Notes: generated by a model not told the origin, from the sequence alone. Shown: positions 49,084 through 61,256, counted from the stretch's first letter. The stretch: 64,000 bases of DNA from Comamonadaceae bacterium (GCA_009996515.1 JAACZV010000015.1:1-64000), one strand, 5' to 3'. Made by a program: numbers and translations.

Positions 49084-52000
49084 ATGCGCCTCCTGCCTGT
49101 CCTGCTGCTGCTGTTGTTCGGTCTGGCCCTGCCCGTGGCCAGCGCCCAGCGCGATCCCATGGCCGAACCGCGCTTCGTCACGGCGGGCGGCGCCACCGCC
49201 ATCGTCGACGGCATCGTCGCGGCGCTGGCCCAGGACGACCGCGGCCTGATCTGGGTGGGCACCAGCGTGGGCCTGGTGCGCTACGACGGCTACCAGACGC
49301 GCGCCTTCCCGATGACGGCGTCGGCCGAGGCCGGCAGCCGCGCCAACCGCTTCCTGCGCGTGCTGCTGGCCGACCGCGGCGGCGTGCTGTGGGCCGGCGG
49401 CGCCAGCGAGGGCCTGGCCCGCTTCGACACCTTGAGCGAGCGCTGGACGTTTTTTCAGCACGATGAGGCGCGCCCCGACTCCATCACGCCCGGCGGCGTG
49501 CAACGGCTGGCGCGCGCCCACGACGGCCGCATCTGGGTGGGCCTGCAGGGCGGGCTGGACCGGCTGGACCCGGCCAGCGGCCGCTTCGAGCATTTCCGCG
49601 CCGGCGACGCCAGCGACCTGCCCGACGACCGCATCGGCGCGCTGCTGGTGGACCGCGACGGCGACCTCTGGGTGGGTGCCGGACGCCACCTGGCCAGGCT
49701 GCGCGCCGGGGCCCAGCGCTTCGAGCGTGTCGCCAGCGACTGGCCCGTCAACGCGCTGGCCCAGGGGGGCGACGGCCGCATCTGGGTGGGCACGCGCGAC
49801 GGCCGGCTGCTGCTGGTGGACCGCGAGGGCCGCGCCGAGCCGCAGGTGCTGGAGGCGGGCGACGGCACCCGGCCTTCGCCGGTGCTGAGCCTGCTGGGCC
49901 CGGCCGACGGCGACGGCGAGGTCTGGGTCGGCCGCGTCACCGGCGTGGAGCTGCGCGCCGCCGACGGGCGGCTGCTGCAGCTGCTCAAGCGCAACCAGCG
50001 CCGGCCCTGGACGCTGGGCGGCACCGATTTCCATGCGCTGCTGCGCGACCAGGCCGGCACGCTTTGGGTGGGCAGCTACGGCGGCGGCCTGCAGCGCTAC
50101 GATCCCGAGAACAAGAGCCTGTGGGTGCGCCGCCAGGACGACGCCCCCGCCAGCCCGCTGGCCGAGACCGACGTGCGCAGCGTGCTGCAGCTGCGCAACG
50201 GCGAGATCTGGCTGGGCACGCTGGAGCGCGGCATCGCCATCCTCGACCCGCGGCTGCGCCTGCTGGACACCATCAAGCCGGACGCCCGCTTCAGCGGCCT
50301 GATCGCCGGGCTGGCGCAGGCGGCCGACGGCAGCGTCTGGGCCGGCACTGAGGGCGGCCAGCTCTACCGCTTCGCCGCCCGCCAGCGCCCGCCCGAGCTG
50401 CGTGCCACGCTGCAGGCGCGCGTGCGCCGGCTGCTGACCGGCCGCGACGGCACGCTGTGGGTGGGCACGTCGGACGGCCTGTATCGCCTGGCGCCCGGCG
50501 CGGCCGAGCCGCAGCGGCTGACACGGGCCGATGGCCAGCGCCTGGGCGGCAACATCAACGCGCTGGCCGAAGACGCCGCAGGCCGCCTGTGGGTGGGCGC
50601 GGAGGCCGGCCTGTTCCAGCTGGCCGATGGCGAGCTGCGCCCGTCCGGCGCCGGCCTGCCGCCGGAAGGCGTGCTGGGCCTGCTGGTGGACGCCGGGGGC
50701 ACGCTGTGGGTGGACCTCAACACCGGCCTGTTCCGCCGCCTGCCCAACGCCGGCTTCGAGCGCGTGGGGACGGCCGGCCACAGCTTCGGCGCCAACCTGC
50801 TGGCCGATGCCCGCGGCCGCATCTGGACGCACCGCGGCATGTTCGACCCGGCCACCCGCGTCGTCACCGAGTTCGGCCGCATCGACGGCGTGGACATCGG
50901 CACCGGCTGGTTCCGCGCCTACGGCCAGCTGGCCGACGGCCGCATGCTGTTCGGCGGCAGCACGGGGCTGCTGGTCGTCGAGCCCGAGCGCTTCAGGCGC
51001 TGGACCTTCCAGCCCCCCATCGTGGCGACCGGGCTGCGCATCGACGGCGCCAGCCAGCCGGCCGGCCTGCTGCGCGAAGGCCTGACGCTGGCGGCCCGCC
51101 AGCGCGCGTTCGCGGTGGAGTTCGCCGCGCTGGACTACAGCGCGCCGAACGACAACCTCTACCGCTACCGGCTGCTGGGCTATGACGAGGACTGGATCTC
51201 GACCGGCGCCGAGCTGCGCGTCGCCAGCTACGCCAACCTGGCGCCCGGCCGCTACACGCTGGAGGTGCAGGGCAGCAACCGCCTGGGCGACTGGAGCGGC
51301 CAGTCGCTGCAGATCGCCGTCGAGGTGCAGCCGGCCTGGTGGCAGGCCTGGTGGACGCGCACGCTGGCCGTGCTGCTGGCCGTGCTGGGCATCTACGGCC
51401 TGGTGCAGTGGCGCACGCGCGAGCTGGAGCGCCGCCAGGTGGAGCTGGAGCGGCGCGTGCAGGAGCGCACGGCCGAGCTGAAGGCGCTGTCCGAGGCGCT
51501 GAAGGAGTCCAGCCTCAGCGACCCGCTGACCGGCCTGCACAACCGCCGCTACCTGACCCAGCACATCGACGCCGACGTCGCCGTCGCGCTGCGCCGCCAT
51601 GCCGTGGATGCCCAGCGGTCGGACAACGCCGACCTGGTCTTCATGCTGGTGGACGTGGACCACTTCAAGCAGGTCAACGACCGCCACGGCCACGCGGCCG
51701 GCGACGCCGTGCTGGTGCAGATGCGCGAGCGGCTGCGCGAGGTCTGCCGCGACAGCGACCACATCGTGCGCTGGGGCGGCGAGGAGTTCCTCGTCGTGGC
51801 CCGCGATGGCTCGCGCGAGCATGCGGCGGACCTGGCCGAAAGGCTGCGCCGCGCGGTGGCCGGCCGGCCCTTCGAGCTGCCCGACGGCCAGCCGCTGACG
51901 CGCAGCTGCTCCATCGGCTTCGCCTGCTTCCCGCTCAGCGCCGCGCATCCGCAGGCGCTGGACTGGAGCGCCATCCTCAACGTGGCCGACGCCGCCCTCT

Positions 52001-52152
52001 ACGAGGCCAAGCACGGCGGCCGCGACCGCTGGGTGGGCGTGGTCAGCGCCGCGCCGGGCCTGGACGCCGACGCGCTGCGCGAGCTGCTTGCCCGCCCGCC
52101 GGCGCAATGGCTGGCCGACGCGCGGCTGCGCGTGCTCAGGGGTGGGGCGTGA
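49084..52152 (+). CDS. Two-component-propeller sensor with diguanylate cyclase (GGDEF) domain
   Basis: 1022 residues. A signal peptide (MRLLPVLLLLLFGLALPVASA) precedes about 14 propeller blades in the periplasm (repeats of GLIWVGTSVGL, GRIWVGLQGG, GTLWVGSYGG). A Y_Y_Y domain (about 660-745, LDYSAPNDNLYRYRLLGYDE) follows, then a membrane helix (about 755-778), a short coiled coil and a GGDEF domain with active loop GGEEF (898-902) and intact inhibitory site RDSD (889-892). It makes c-di-GMP in response to an unknown periplasmic signal. The 3' end overlaps the convergent hemerythrin-like gene by 17 nt. Confidence 0.92.
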   Translation: MRLLPVLLLLLFGLALPVASAQRDPMAEPRFVTAGGATAIVDGIVAALAQDDRGLIWVGTSVGLVRYDGYQTRAFPMTASAEAGSRANRFLRVLLADRGGVLWAGGASEGLARFDTLSERWTFFQHDEARPDSITPGGVQRLARAHDGRIWVGLQGGLDRLDPASGRFEHFRAGDASDLPDDRIGALLVDRDGDLWVGAGRHLARLRAGAQRFERVASDWPVNALAQGGDGRIWVGTRDGRLLLVDREGRAEPQVLEAGDGTRPSPVLSLLGPADGDGEVWVGRVTGVELRAADGRLLQLLKRNQRRPWTLGGTDFHALLRDQAGTLWVGSYGGGLQRYDPENKSLWVRRQDDAPASPLAETDVRSVLQLRNGEIWLGTLERGIAILDPRLRLLDTIKPDARFSGLIAGLAQAADGSVWAGTEGGQLYRFAARQRPPELRATLQARVRRLLTGRDGTLWVGTSDGLYRLAPGAAEPQRLTRADGQRLGGNINALAEDAAGRLWVGAEAGLFQLADGELRPSGAGLPPEGVLGLLVDAGGTLWVDLNTGLFRRLPNAGFERVGTAGHSFGANLLADARGRIWTHRGMFDPATRVVTEFGRIDGVDIGTGWFRAYGQLADGRMLFGGSTGLLVVEPERFRRWTFQPPIVATGLRIDGASQPAGLLREGLTLAARQRAFAVEFAALDYSAPNDNLYRYRLLGYDEDWISTGAELRVASYANLAPGRYTLEVQGSNRLGDWSGQSLQIAVEVQPAWWQAWWTRTLAVLLAVLGIYGLVQWRTRELERRQVELERRVQERTAELKALSEALKESSLSDPLTGLHNRRYLTQHIDADVAVALRRHAVDAQRSDNADLVFMLVDVDHFKQVNDRHGHAAGDAVLVQMRERLREVCRDSDHIVRWGGEEFLVVARDGSREHAADLAERLRRAVAGRPFELPDGQPLTRSCSIGFACFPLSAAHPQALDWSAILNVADAALYEAKHGGRDRWVGVVSAAPGLDADALRELLARPPAQWLADARLRVLRGGA

Positions 52153-52762
52153 CGTCGGGCAGCGCCGGGCCCCAGCCCAGCGGCGCCGGCAGCGCCGCCA
52201 GGATGCGCTGGCGCAGCAGCGCATAGGCCTCGTCCACCGGCTGGCCCGCGCGCGGCGCCAGCGGGTCGACGTGGCTGCCGAAGGCCTCGTCCAGCTCCGC
52301 CCAGTCCGCGGCGCTGAGGGCCGTCATCGCGCGCGGCAGCAGCTCGGTCTCCTCGCGCCGCATATGGTTCAGGTAGCGCACCGTGTAGACCCGCAGCTGC
52401 TGCTCGAACTTCTCGCGCCGCGGCTCGCCCATCTGCTCCCAGGCCAGCAGCGTGTGCTGCAGCTCGCGGATGGCGCGCTCGCCCTGGGCATGGTCGGCAT
52501 CCAGCTCGTCCAGCGTGCCGCGCAGCTCCGGCGCCAGCGCGCGCAGCTTGGGGAACAGCAGCTCGCTCTCCTTGGTGTGGTGCAGGCGCTCGGGGAACTC
52601 GTCGACATAGAACAGCATGGCCCGCAGCGCGCCGAAGTCGGGCGGCATGCCGGCGCGGCGCTGCGCCTCCAGCAGCAGGGGCAGCGTGCGCAGCATGGCG
52701 GAGAGGGCGTCGTGCTCGGCGCGTATCACGCGCACGGCCAGGGGCATGGTCGAGGCAGTCAT
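52136..52762 (-). CDS. Hemerythrin-like domain protein
   Basis: 208 residues, all-helical. Metal-ligand-type residues match the hemerythrin HHE pattern: [38 protein letters not shown] and [15 protein letters not shown]. Bacterial members bind di-iron and sense or carry oxygen or respond to NO/oxidative stress. No regulatory domain is attached. Convergent overlap with the GGDEF gene. The transketolase gene is divergent, 112 nt away. Confidence 0.87.
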   Translation of the reverse strand: MTASTMPLAVRVIRAEHDALSAMLRTLPLLLEAQRRAGMPPDFGALRAMLFYVDEFPERLHHTKESELLFPKLRALAPELRGTLDELDADHAQGERAIRELQHTLLAWEQMGEPRREKFEQQLRVYTVRYLNHMRREETELLPRAMTALSAADWAELDEAFGSHVDPLAPRAGQPVDEAYALLRQRILAALPAPLGWGPALPDVTPHP

Positions 52763-52831
52763 GGCGACAAGCGTCGCGCGGCCGCCGCGTCCCGGCCTTG
52801 CGCTGGATCAAGCCGCGGCGAGCTGCCCCCG

Positions 52832-52837
52832 TAAAAT
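52832..52837 (+). promoter_or_regulatory. Possible -10 box of the transketolase gene
   Basis: TAAAAT sits 37 nt before the ATG in an otherwise GC-rich stretch (CCCCGTAAAATCCCGGG). I could not find a well-spaced -35 hexamer. Confidence 0.3.
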
Positions 52838-52874
52838 CCCGGGTTTTGCCCAACCGCCCAAGGAAAGCCCGGCC

Positions 52875-54890
52875 ATGACTGCAACGACCGCCTCCCCCAC
52901 TCTCATGGCCAATGCGATCCGCGCCCTCGCGATGGACGCGGTGCAGGCGGCCAACTCGGGCCACCCGGGCGCCCCCATGGGCATGGCCGACATCGGCGTG
53001 GCGCTGTGGGCGCGGCATCTGAAGCACAACCCCGCCAATCCGCACTGGGCCGACCGCGACCGCTTCGTGCTGAGCAACGGCCACGGCTCCATGCTGATCT
53101 ACGCGCTGCTGCACCTGACGGGCTACGACCTGCCCATCGCGGAGCTGAAGGCCTTCCGCCAGCTGCACAGCAAGACGCCGGGCCACCCCGAGGTGGGCAT
53201 CACGCCGGGCGTGGAGACCACGACGGGCCCGCTGGGCCAGGGCATCACCAACGCCGTGGGCCTGGCGCTGGCCGAGAAGCTGCTGGCGCGCGACTTCAAC
53301 CGCGACAAGCATGTCATCGTCGACCACCACACCTATGTCTTCCTGGGCGACGGCTGCCTGATGGAGGGCATCAGCCACGAGGCCGCCTCGCTGGCCGCCG
53401 CGTGGAAGCTGAACAAGCTGATCGCCATCTACGACGACAACGGCATCTCCATCGACGGCCAGGTCGGCCCCTGGTTCGGCGACGACACGGCCAAGCGCTT
53501 CGAGGCCTATGGCTGGAACGTCATCGGCCCGGTGGACGGCCATGACGTGGACGCGGTGGACAAGGCCATCGCCAAGGCCAAGAAGAGCGCCCACAAGCCC
53601 ACGCTGATCATCGCCAAGACGGCCATCGGCAAGGGCTCGCCCAACCGCGCCAACACGGCCAAGGCCCACGGCGAGCCGCTGGGCGCCGAGGAGATCAAGC
53701 TGACCCGCGAGGCGCTGGGGTGGGAGCATGAGCCCTTCTCGGTGCCGGCCGAGGTCTATGCCGCCTGGGATGCCAAGGCCGCCGGCGAGAAGGCCGAGGG
53801 CGAATGGGACCAGCGCTTCGACGCCTACGCCGAAGCCCACCCCGAGCTGGCCGCCGAGTTCCAGCGCCGCATGGCCGGCGTGCTGCCCGCGGACTTCGCG
53901 CAGATCGCCGTGGACGCCGTCGTCAAGGCCCATGCCGAGGCGCAGACCGTCGCCAGCCGCAAGGCCAGCCAGCTGGCGCTGGAGGCCTTCACGCTGAAGC
54001 TGCCCGAGATGCTGGGCGGCAGCGCCGACCTGACCGGCTCCAACCTGACCAACACCAGCTCCACGCCCAACCTGCGCTTCGAAAAGGACGGCACGCCCAA
54101 CAACGGCCGCCACATCAACTACGGCGTGCGCGAGTTCGGCATGGCCGCCATCATGAACGGCCTGGCGCTGCACGGCGGCTTCATCCCCTATGGCGGCACC
54201 TTCCTGACCTTCAGCGACTACAGCCGCAACGCCATCCGCATGGCCGCGCTGATGAAGCAGCGCGTCATCCACGTGATGACGCACGACTCCATCGGCCTGG
54301 GCGAGGACGGCCCGACGCACCAGTCCATCGAGCATGTCGCGTCGCTGCGCCTGATCCCGGGCCTGGACGTCTGGCGCCCGGCCGACACCACCGAGACCGT
54401 GGTCGCCTGGACCATGGCGCTGGGCAACGCGCAGCGCCCCAGCCTCTTGGCGCTGAGCCGCCAAAACCTGGCCTACTCGCCCAAGACGAATGTGGACGAG
54501 ATCGCCAAGGGCGCCTATGTGCTGTCCGAGCCCGCCAAGGGCAAGGCCAAGGCCGTGATCATCGCGACCGGCTCGGAAGTGCAGCTGGCCATGGCCGCCA
54601 AGGCGCTGCTGGCCGAGGAGGGCATCAAGGTGCGCGTGGTGTCCATGCCCAGCACCAACGTCTTCGACCGCCAGCACAAGGACTACAAGAAGAGCGTGCT
54701 GCCCAAGGGCCTGCCGCGCGTGGCCGTGGAAATGGGCGTCAGCGACTTCTGGTGGAAGTACGGCGTGGACGCCGTCGTCGGCATCGACACGTTTGGCGAA
54801 TCGGCCCCGGCCGGCGTGCTGTTCAAGCATTTCGGCTTCACGCCGGAGAACGTCGCGGCGACCGTGAAGGCCGTGCTGAAGAAGAAGTAA
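52875..54890 (+). CDS. tkt: Transketolase
   Basis: 671 residues. The N-terminal signature is [18 protein letters not shown]. The thiamine-diphosphate motif is [17 protein letters not shown] and DDNGIS. The pyrimidine domain has [15 protein letters not shown]-type sequence and [15 protein letters not shown]. It transfers two-carbon units in the pentose phosphate and Calvin pathways. An AAGGA box stands 8-9 nt upstream of the ATG. The gene is followed by an exported hypothetical gene and then gap, an order reminiscent of central-carbon clusters in Burkholderiales. Confidence 0.97.
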   Translation: MTATTASPTLMANAIRALAMDAVQAANSGHPGAPMGMADIGVALWARHLKHNPANPHWADRDRFVLSNGHGSMLIYALLHLTGYDLPIAELKAFRQLHSKTPGHPEVGITPGVETTTGPLGQGITNAVGLALAEKLLARDFNRDKHVIVDHHTYVFLGDGCLMEGISHEAASLAAAWKLNKLIAIYDDNGISIDGQVGPWFGDDTAKRFEAYGWNVIGPVDGHDVDAVDKAIAKAKKSAHKPTLIIAKTAIGKGSPNRANTAKAHGEPLGAEEIKLTREALGWEHEPFSVPAEVYAAWDAKAAGEKAEGEWDQRFDAYAEAHPELAAEFQRRMAGVLPADFAQIAVDAVVKAHAEAQTVASRKASQLALEAFTLKLPEMLGGSADLTGSNLTNTSSTPNLRFEKDGTPNNGRHINYGVREFGMAAIMNGLALHGGFIPYGGTFLTFSDYSRNAIRMAALMKQRVIHVMTHDSIGLGEDGPTHQSIEHVASLRLIPGLDVWRPADTTETVVAWTMALGNAQRPSLLALSRQNLAYSPKTNVDEIAKGAYVLSEPAKGKAKAVIIATGSEVQLAMAAKALLAEEGIKVRVVSMPSTNVFDRQHKDYKKSVLPKGLPRVAVEMGVSDFWWKYGVDAVVGIDTFGESAPAGVLFKHFGFTPENVAATVKAVLKKK

Positions 54891-54909
54891 GCCGCTGAGC
54901 TACCCCCGG

Positions 54910-54947
54910 GGGCCTGGCCTGCGGCTGCACCGCCGCGCGCCAGGCCC
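54910..54947 (+). terminator. Hairpin after transketolase
   Basis: GGGCCTGGC (54910-54918) and GCCAGGCCC (54939-54947) pair over 9 bp with a 20-nt loop, 20 nt after the tkt stop. It lacks a T-run. Confidence 0.4.
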
Positions 54948-55023
54948 TTCGCATGTCCGGAGTCTTGGCGTGCCGGATCTGCGCTACAACCAGCCCCTCA
55001 TCCAAAGCGTTATGGGAGGCGGA

Positions 55024-57091
<2,068 letters not shown>

Positions 57092-57113
57092 ACGCCGCGC
57101 TGACCCCCGCGTG

Positions 57114-57150
57114 AAAGCCCCGCCCCGGCGGGGCTTTCTGCTTTCTTGCA
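57114..57150 (+). terminator. Rho-independent terminator of gap
   Basis: AAAGCCCCG / CGGGGCTTT 9-bp stem (or 11 bp with a 2-nt loop), then CTGCTTTCTT. Confidence 0.85.
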
Positions 57151-57225
57151 GCGCGGCCTACCGGACACGGGCGTCATGCGGCGCCCCTAAACTGACCGTT
57201 CCGTCGTTCCACATCGCCGTCCGCC

Positions 57226-59289
57226 ATGAAGTCCCTGCGTCCGCTGTTGTTCGCCGCCGCCCTGCTGGCCTTGCCCTGGGCCGCCACGGCGCAGGTGGAG
57301 GAGGCCCGCGTCATCGTGCGCTTCAAGCCCCAGGCCGACAGCGTGCGCGCCCGGGCGCTCGGCGCGCGGACCACGCCCGCCGAGGCGCGCGACGTGGCGC
57401 AGACGCGTGCCAGCGCGCTGGGCCTGCGCACCGGGCAAAACCTGGCCGCCGGCCTCAGCCTGGACGAGCGCACCCACGTCGTCTTCGCCCGCGGCATGAG
57501 CAGCGCCCAGCTGGCGCAGAAGCTGGCCGCCGACGCCGAGGTGGAGCTGGCGGTGGTGGACCAGCTGCGCAAGCACACCAGGCTGCCCAACGACCCGCTG
57601 TTCGGCGGCGCCGGCGTGAACGCCGAGTCCACCGTCAAGGACGCGACCGGCGCGAACGTGCAGGCCCGCACCATGGACCAGTGGTATCTGAAGGCACCGG
57701 GCAGCGCGACCAACCCGGCGGTGGTCTCCAGCATCAACGCGCCGGCGGCCTGGGATGTCATGACCGGCTCCTCGGGCGTCATCGTCGCGGTGCTGGACAC
57801 CGGCGTGCGCCGCGACCACCCCGACCTCGCCGGCCAGTTCGTCGGCGGCTACGACATGATCGGCTCGCAGCCGACCACGGCCGGCAGCGTCGCCACCGCC
57901 ATCGCCAACCGCCCGGCCGGCGCCGACCTGACGCAGGCCCTGGACTACGGCGACTGGGTCAGCCAGGCCGACATCGACGGCAAGCAGCTGGGCAGCAGCT
58001 GCACCAGCGACGACATCAGCAACAGCTCCTGGCACGGCACCCGCGTGTCCGGCCTCATCGCCGCCCGCACGGACAACGGCACGGGCATGGCCGGCGTGGG
58101 CTGGGGCCTGAAGGTCATGCCCATCCGGGTGCTGGGCAAGTGCGGCGGCTATGACAGCGACATCATTGCCGGCATGAAGTGGGCCATGGGCATCGCCGTG
58201 CCGGGCCTGCCCGCCAACACCCGCAAGGCCAAGGTGCTCAACCTCAGCCTGGGCGGGTCGGGCAGCTGCGGCACCAGCGGCACCGGCGCCCTCTACCGCG
58301 ATGCCATCACGCAGGTCAACGCCGCGGGCGGCACCGTCGTCGTCGCGGCCGGCAACTCCGAGGGCCAGGCCGTGGGCCTGCCGGGCAACTGCCCGGGTGT
58401 CATCGCGGTGGCGGCGCTGCGGCATGTGGGCACCAAGGTCGGCTTCTCCAGCCTGGGCCCCGAGGTGACCGTCTCCGCGCCGGGCGGCAACTGCATCAAC
58501 ACCGGCAGCAACCAGGCCTGCCTCTATCCCATGCTGAGCACCACCAACGCCGGCACGACAACGCCGGTGATGGGCGATGCGTCCTACACCGGCAGCGGCG
58601 CCTCGGTGGGCACCAGCTTCTCGGCGCCCATCGTCAGCGGCATCGTGGGCCTGATGGCCTCGGTGCGGCCCGGCCTGACCTCGGCCGAAGCGACGCAGAT
58701 CCTGAAAAGCACGGCGCGCCCCTTCCCGACCAGCGGCGGCACGGCCGGCATCCCCCAGTGCAAGGCGCCGGGCAGCACCGTGCAGGACGAGTGCTACTGC
58801 ACCACCGGCACCTGCGGCGCCGGCATGGTGGACGCCGCCGCCGCCGTCAACGCGGCGCTGGCGCTGAACGGCGGCGCCCTCGCGCTGACCGAATCGCCGG
58901 TCGGCGACCTGGTCGCCGGCCAGCCGCTGACGCTGACGGCCACGGCCATCGGCCTGCCGGCCGGCCGCACCCTGGTCTCCACGGTCTGGACGGTGGTCGA
59001 CGGCGGCGGCATCGTCAGCGCGTTCAGCGCGTCCAACCTGAGCACGGCCACCCTGACGCCGTCGGGCGCCGGCAGCTTCACGGTGCGCGCCGATGCGACC
59101 GACAACCTGGGCCGCACCTACAGCCAGACGGCCAACGTCAACGTCGCGGCCGCGCCGGCCACGACGACGCCGCCGCCGACGGCGACGACCGGTGGTGGCG
59201 GTGGTGGTGGTGGCGCAGCCAGCGCGGCCTGGCTGGCCGGCCTGCTGCTGGCCGCGCTGGCGCTGCGGCGCTCAGCGGCTCGCGGCTGA
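57226..59289 (+). CDS. Subtilisin-like S8 serine protease with Gly-rich C-terminal anchor
   Basis: 687 residues. Signal peptide MKSLRPLLFAAALLALPWAATA and an inhibitor-like propeptide to about 150. The catalytic triad is D191 in VAVLDTGVRRDHPDL, H270 in SSWHGTRVSGLIAA and S464 in GTSFSAPIVSGIVG. A PKD/Ig-like domain (about 550-640) follows. The C-terminus is TTGGGGGGGGAA, a hydrophobic helix LAGLLLAALAL, then RRSAARG. This is the layout of GlyGly-CTERM-type tails processed by rhombosortase. No such protease is coded in this window. The 3' end overlaps the next gene by 18 nt on the opposite strand. Confidence 0.92.
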   Translation: MKSLRPLLFAAALLALPWAATAQVEEARVIVRFKPQADSVRARALGARTTPAEARDVAQTRASALGLRTGQNLAAGLSLDERTHVVFARGMSSAQLAQKLAADAEVELAVVDQLRKHTRLPNDPLFGGAGVNAESTVKDATGANVQARTMDQWYLKAPGSATNPAVVSSINAPAAWDVMTGSSGVIVAVLDTGVRRDHPDLAGQFVGGYDMIGSQPTTAGSVATAIANRPAGADLTQALDYGDWVSQADIDGKQLGSSCTSDDISNSSWHGTRVSGLIAARTDNGTGMAGVGWGLKVMPIRVLGKCGGYDSDIIAGMKWAMGIAVPGLPANTRKAKVLNLSLGGSGSCGTSGTGALYRDAITQVNAAGGTVVVAAGNSEGQAVGLPGNCPGVIAVAALRHVGTKVGFSSLGPEVTVSAPGGNCINTGSNQACLYPMLSTTNAGTTTPVMGDASYTGSGASVGTSFSAPIVSGIVGLMASVRPGLTSAEATQILKSTARPFPTSGGTAGIPQCKAPGSTVQDECYCTTGTCGAGMVDAAAAVNAALALNGGALALTESPVGDLVAGQPLTLTATAIGLPAGRTLVSTVWTVVDGGGIVSAFSASNLSTATLTPSGAGSFTVRADATDNLGRTYSQTANVNVAAAPATTTPPPTATTGGGGGGGGAASAAWLAGLLLAALALRRSAARG

Positions 59290-59940
59290 GGCCGCCGGCC
59301 CCGCACCGCAGGCCTTGAAGCCGGCGGCCAGCGCCGCATCCCGGCTGGCCTTGAGCCGCGCCGCCAGCAGGCCGTCGGCCTGGGCGATGACGAGGCTGTG
59401 GCGGGTCTGCGGCGCCTTCAGCATCAGGATGCGCAAGCCCTTGAGGCCGCGCCTTTCCAGCGCGGCGGTGGCGGCCTGGGCCTCGGCCTGGCTGGCGTGG
59501 CGGCTCAGCACGAAGGCCGGCTGCTCGGCGGGCAGGCCCTCCAGCGGCTCGAAGGCCAGCTTGAGCTGCTTGTAGGTCGCCTCCTTGCGGGCGCGGAAAT
59601 CGGGGTCGGCCAGCTTGATGGTCGCCACGGCCCAGACGCCCGGCAGCTCGCTGCTGTGCGGCTGGGCCTCGGCGCCGGCCGCCCGCAGAGCGGCCTGGGC
59701 GGCCGCCAGGGCCGCGTCGCCCTCCAGCGGGCCCAGCTCCAGGCAGCTGCGCTGGGACAGCGCCGCCACGGCGCTGGCGGCCAGCGGCTGGATGCGCTCA
59801 GGGTGGGCCTGGGCCGCCAGGCGCTGCGGCTCGCGCTGGCCGCCGGCGGGCAGGCCGGTGACGGCGTCCAGCCAGCCGCGCGACCAGACGAAGAACAGGG
59901 CGTTGACCGCCAGCAGCACGACGACGAGCACGCGCATCAA
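59272..59940 (-). CDS. Membrane-anchored protein with probable SPOR domain
   Basis: 222 residues. One N-terminal helix (MMRVLVVVLLAVNALFFVWS) leads to an extracytoplasmic part. The C-terminal 75 residues (about 145-215: PAFVLSRHASQAEAQAATAA, LKGLRILMLK) look like a SPOR peptidoglycan-binding repeat. CLELGPLEGDAALAAAQAAL in the middle is a second, degenerate one. The start overlaps the birA stop (ATGA), so the pair is coupled. The assignment to SPOR is by pattern only. Confidence 0.68.
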   Translation of the reverse strand: MMRVLVVVLLAVNALFFVWSRGWLDAVTGLPAGGQREPQRLAAQAHPERIQPLAASAVAALSQRSCLELGPLEGDAALAAAQAALRAAGAEAQPHSSELPGVWAVATIKLADPDFRARKEATYKQLKLAFEPLEGLPAEQPAFVLSRHASQAEAQAATAALERRGLKGLRILMLKAPQTRHSLVIAQADGLLAARLKASRDAALAAGFKACGAGPAASAASR

Positions 59941-60668
59941 GTCGGGGTCTCCAGTCTCAGGCTCACCTCGCCGCCATGGATGGCCAGCAGGCCGTCGGCG
60001 GTCTCCAGCAGCAGTTCGCCCTGCGGGCCGACGCCGCGCGCGATGCCGGGCTGCTCGCCCGCGCGCACGCGCCGGTTCAGCATCAGGTCGCGGCGCGCGA
60101 ACGCGGCCTGCCAGGGCGCGAAGCCCAGCGCCTGGAAGTCGGCCAGCAGCGCGCCCAGCGCGGGCGCGAGCCGGTCCAGCGTCGCCGCGGCCGTGGCGCC
60201 CGGGTCCAGCGCCTGCAGCGCCGCATGGCCGGTCGTGAAGGCGCTGCGGTCGGCGTCGGCCGGCAGCGACCGCAGGTTCAGGCCGATGCCGACGACGACA
60301 CCGCGCCGCTCATGCGGCAGGGGCACGGTCTCGATGAGGATGCCGCAGAGCTTGCCGCCGTCCAGGAAGACATCGTTGGGCCATTTCAGCCGGATGCGCT
60401 CGCCGCCCGGATCGAGCGCGTCGGCCACCGCGCAGCCTATGGCCAGCGACAGGCCGGAGAGGTCCAGTGCGGCCGGCATGGGCTGGGCGATGGAGAAGGT
60501 CAGGGCCGCGCCCTCGCCCAGGGCCTCGCTCTGCCAGGGCCGGCCACGCCGGCCGCGGCCGGCGGTCTGGCGCTCGGCCGAGATCAGCAGCGGGCCGCCG
60601 CCGTCGCGCAGATGGGCCAGCGCCTCGGTGTTGGTCGAGCCGCATTCGGCGAGGTGGCGCCGCTCCAT
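59937..60668 (-). CDS. birA: Biotin--[acetyl-CoA-carboxylase] ligase (no HTH domain)
   Basis: 243 residues, catalytic part only. GRGRRGRPWQS is the biotinyl-AMP loop and KWPNDVFLDGGKLCGI the active-site lysine region, with GIGLNLRSL later. The N-terminal DNA-binding domain of E. coli BirA is missing, so it is a ligase without repressor function. Overlaps the SPOR-like gene by 4 nt, and begins 4 nt after the SET-domain gene stop. Confidence 0.92.
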   Translation of the reverse strand: MERRHLAECGSTNTEALAHLRDGGGPLLISAERQTAGRGRRGRPWQSEALGEGAALTFSIAQPMPAALDLSGLSLAIGCAVADALDPGGERIRLKWPNDVFLDGGKLCGILIETVPLPHERRGVVVGIGLNLRSLPADADRSAFTTGHAALQALDPGATAAATLDRLAPALGALLADFQALGFAPWQAAFARRDLMLNRRVRAGEQPGIARGVGPQGELLLETADGLLAIHGGEVSLRLETPT

Positions 60669-60672
60669 GGGC

Positions 60673-61140
60673 TCAGCGTCCTTTCTTCGGCGCGAGCATG
60701 GTGCCGCGGCAGGTCGCGGCCCCGCACCAGCAGGCGAACTGTTTCTTGACCTTGGCGGTGTGGCGCTCGTCCAGCACCAGGCCGTAGTCGTAGAACAGCT
60801 CCTCGCCGGGCTCGATGTCGCGCAGCGCCTGGATGAAGACGCGGCCGTCCACCTCGTCGGCCTCGCAGTTGGGCTCGCAGGCGTGGTTGATCCAGCGCGC
60901 GTCGTTGCCGCCGTACAGCGCGTCGATGACCAGGCCGCCGTCGAGGTGGAAATAGAAGGTGTGGTTGGGCTGGCTGGGGTCGTGCGGATGGCGCTCGACG
61001 GCCTGCTCCCAGGTGATGCGCTCGCCGGTGTACTCGATGATCCTGGCGCCCGCCGCGATGGGCGCCACCGCATAGACGCCGCGGCCATGCACGCCGGAGT
61101 CGCGGACTTCGATCTTGCGGCGCGGGGTTTTGGTGGCCAT
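60673..61140 (-). CDS. SET-domain protein, probable protein-lysine methyltransferase
   Basis: 155 residues, a nearly bare SET domain: VRDSGVHGRGVYAVAPI, IEYTGERITWEQA, ARWINHACEPNCEADE (SAM/NHxxxPN motif), IEPGEELFYDYGL (catalytic Tyr) and the post-SET zinc motif CWCGAATCRGTM. SET proteins methylate lysines using SAM. In bacteria the targets are poorly known. MATKTPRRK was taken as start. An upstream extension is possible. Operon with birA and the SPOR-like gene. Divergent from topB. Confidence 0.9.
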   Translation of the reverse strand: MATKTPRRKIEVRDSGVHGRGVYAVAPIAAGARIIEYTGERITWEQAVERHPHDPSQPNHTFYFHLDGGLVIDALYGGNDARWINHACEPNCEADEVDGRVFIQALRDIEPGEELFYDYGLVLDERHTAKVKKQFACWCGAATCRGTMLAPKKGR

Positions 61141-61256
61141 CAAACGCTGTGGTACGGTGATTTCATGGGTGCGCGTGCGTAGGCGTGCGCGCGAGGCCCG
61201 GATTGTAGGCAGGGGATTTTGAGTCCCCCGCCAGGGAAGACCGAAGAGAAGCACCG

